6,049 nucleotides of DNA from Methanosarcinales archaeon (lineage in GTDB: Archaea > Halobacteriota > Methanosarcinia > Methanosarcinales > Methanogasteraceae). Below are positions 5,223-6,049 of the stretch, one piece after another. Under the pieces are notes generated by a model. That model did no database searches, had not been told where the DNA came from, and saw nothing but the letters and a program-made list of their open reading frames with translations. Location of the stretch: assembly GCA_003661105.1 (NCBI GenBank), contig QMVM01000128.1, positions 1 through 6,049 on the forward strand. Reading direction: 5' to 3'. The first letter of the stretch is position 1. Every line of letters begins with the position of its first letter. The translations under genes and the position numbers were made by a program.

Positions 5223-5837
5223 TTATTTCTCATAAAGGTCGCGTTCGGCACGCTTCGCATGTTCTTCGAAACTCTTCTTCTTCATCCGTTCGGTGAGCGA
5301 TACCCCTGGTTTATCCCCTATCTCAAAGATCGTGTCGATCCGATGCAGAAGACCGGATGAGAGTGGTATTTTTCTACCATCCTTTGTGTATATCAATGCC
5401 CCGCTGTCAGAATGCACTTTGTCGGTGTATTCTGCAAAGAACATGTCCACTTCTGCCCCTTTGTCAGATACGAAGAATCCTTTGCACTTATCCTTCTCAA
5501 ACTTATACACAAACTCACGATATCCGGCCCATTTGATATCTGACCGCTTTAGAACAGCATTCCACCGCTTGTCTGACAACCCCTCCGCGCTTTTTGTGAG
5601 ATCGCCTGACCCAACCTCTGTGCCGTACAGTTCATCCAGCACCCGCCTCCGGAATGTGTACCTGATCACATTCTTGATCTTCTCATTGAGCTCATTATCG
5701 CTGAGGCTGTTCATATCTTCATAGATAGATCTGCCATCGACCACATCAGTGAGCAGGATGAATGCCAGCGTACTCTGGTATCCTGTGTCATCCTCAATAG
5801 TGGTACTTGTTATGTTAGAAGACGTTTTTTTCTCCAT
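5223..5837 (-). CDS. Uncharacterised protein encoded upstream of the SMC-like ATPase
   Basis: I do not recognise a family for this 204-residue protein. It has no signal peptide, no convincing membrane segment and only one cysteine (about residue 118), so it is probably cytoplasmic. A Ser/Thr-rich, likely flexible N-terminus (1-20) precedes a largely helical part (about 20-100) with a basic stretch IRYTFRRRVLDEL (58-70). A region that looks strand-rich follows (about 105-170, with YREFVYKFEKDKCKGFFVSDKG and GALIYTKDGRKIPL). The end is a strongly charged helix (LTERMKKKSFEEHAKRAERDLYEK). It starts at ATG 5837, supported by GGTGAT 3 bases upstream and a TATA element. It ends 14 bases before the SMC-like gene, so the two are one operon and the products probably cooperate, for example as an accessory or loader of the ATPase. 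RdfA of haloarchaea sits beside an SMC-like gene in a similar way, but I see no clear sequence match. Confidence 0.8.
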   Translation of the reverse strand: MEKKTSSNITSTTIEDDTGYQSTLAFILLTDVVDGRSIYEDMNSLSDNELNEKIKNVIRYTFRRRVLDELYGTEVGSGDLTKSAEGLSDKRWNAVLKRSDIKWAGYREFVYKFEKDKCKGFFVSDKGAEVDMFFAEYTDKVHSDSGALIYTKDGRKIPLSSGLLHRIDTIFEIGDKPGVSLTERMKKKSFEEHAKRAERDLYEK

Positions 5838-5840
5838 ATA

Positions 5841-5846
5841 ATCACC
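5841..5846 (-). promoter_or_regulatory. Shine-Dalgarno site of the 204-residue protein gene
   Basis: GGTGAT on the - strand, 3 bases before the ATG at 5837. It is the same six-base form used by the winged-helix regulator and supports this start. Confidence 0.65.
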
Positions 5847-5867
5847 AAAAGCATAGTTTATTTGCAG

Positions 5868-5878
5868 TATACATATTT
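5868..5878 (-). promoter_or_regulatory. TATA element of the SMC-like operon
   Basis: The - strand reads AAATATGTATA, which predicts transcription starting near 5848, just before the GGTGAT site, giving a leader of about 11 bases. It serves both genes of the operon, since no promoter fits in the 14-base gap between them. Confidence 0.5.
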
Positions 5879-5884
5879 CAACCT

Positions 5885-5908
5885 TTCGGAGTAGTCAGTG
5901 CCTCCGAA
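5885..5908. repeat. Inverted repeat TTCGGAG-N10-CTCCGAA in divergent intergenic region
   Basis: Perfect 7-base arms at 5885-5891 and 5902-5908 lie just upstream of the TATA element of the leftward operon and about 90 bases upstream of the rightward TATA-like element. The position suits an activator or operator site; it is not followed by a T-run, so a terminator is unlikely. No protein is known to bind it. Confidence 0.45.
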
Positions 5909-5995
5909 CCCAAACTCACGATAGTAAAAAAGATCGACCCTATTAGCTGAACCTTTGCCACAGAGCCAGAAAACTCCGGGGTCACTATGTGGGAA

Positions 5996-6004
5996 GTTAT
6001 AAGT
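5996..6004 (+). promoter_or_regulatory. Candidate TATA element for a gene right of the window
   Basis: GTTATAAGT on the + strand, about 25 bases before a plausible start of transcription near 6026 and followed by a strong ribosome site at 6038. It suggests that the gene beyond the right edge is transcribed divergently from the SMC-like operon. Confidence 0.4.
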
Positions 6005-6037
6005 AATCCCCAACACTCAGATAACACACAAACAGAA

Positions 6038-6044
6038 AGGAGGT
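6038..6044 (+). promoter_or_regulatory. Strong Shine-Dalgarno site at right edge
   Basis: AGGAGGT, followed by TAAAAC at the window end, is a seven-base match to the archaeal ribosome. A + strand start codon is expected within a few bases after 6049. No coding sequence of that gene is visible here. Confidence 0.6.
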
Positions 6045-6049
6045 AAAAC

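Noticed and set aside
5293..5724. 143-codon open frame on the + strand
   Set aside because: Antisense to the 204-residue protein gene, Ser/Leu-rich low-complexity translation and no ribosome site. The leftward gene has a promoter, ribosome site and operon linkage.
5838..6049. tRNA, small RNA gene or CRISPR repeat in the right intergenic region
   Set aside because: No cloverleaf, no regularly spaced repeats and no leader-repeat pattern were found; promoter elements and one inverted repeat account for what is visible.

Overview
The window is archaeal, most likely from a methanogen-type euryarchaeon (Methanosarcinales/Methanomicrobia or a related anaerobic methane oxidiser). The evidence is a CTP-dependent (DUF120) riboflavin kinase, an archaeal-type RibB, a Tfx-family regulator (best known from methanogens), an SMC-related ATPase of a type I associate with archaea, TATA-box promoters and GGTGAT/GGAGGT Shine-Dalgarno sites. 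The lineage is inferred from gene content; no marker gene fixes it.

Left part (1-1155, + strand): the 3' part of ribK, entered from outside the window, overlaps ribB by 13 bases. The two form a translationally coupled flavin unit. RibB makes the four-carbon precursor of riboflavin and RibK phosphorylates riboflavin to FMN. The RibB carries Gln where the conserved metal-binding His of the GHT motif is expected.

Middle part (1161-3119, - strand): three separately promoted genes read leftward. In transcription order they are a Tfx-family regulator, a MoxR-type AAA+ ATPase without a visible VWA-domain partner, and a small winged-helix regulator. The small regulator ends 5 bases from the end of ribB, with one shared hairpin flanked by T-runs on both strands. 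Its promoter contains a 19-base near-palindrome overlapping the TATA box, which suggests autoregulation.

Right part (3253-5837, - strand): a two-gene operon of an unrecognised 204-residue protein followed 14 bases later by a 651-residue Rad50/SMC-like ATPase. The ATPase has a central CPVCGG zinc-hook motif, long coiled coils and altered ATPase motifs. A hairpin with a T-tract follows the operon. This pair is the most likely place for a little-described system. Haloarchaea have SMC-like Sph genes beside the cell-shape gene rdfA, which is a possible parallel but not demonstrated by sequence here.

Right edge (5838-6049): a divergent intergenic region with the operon promoter, a 7-base-arm inverted repeat, and a rightward TATA-like element plus a strong AGGAGGT site, pointing to a + strand gene that begins just outside the window. 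No tRNA, rRNA, CRISPR array, transposase or integrase was seen.
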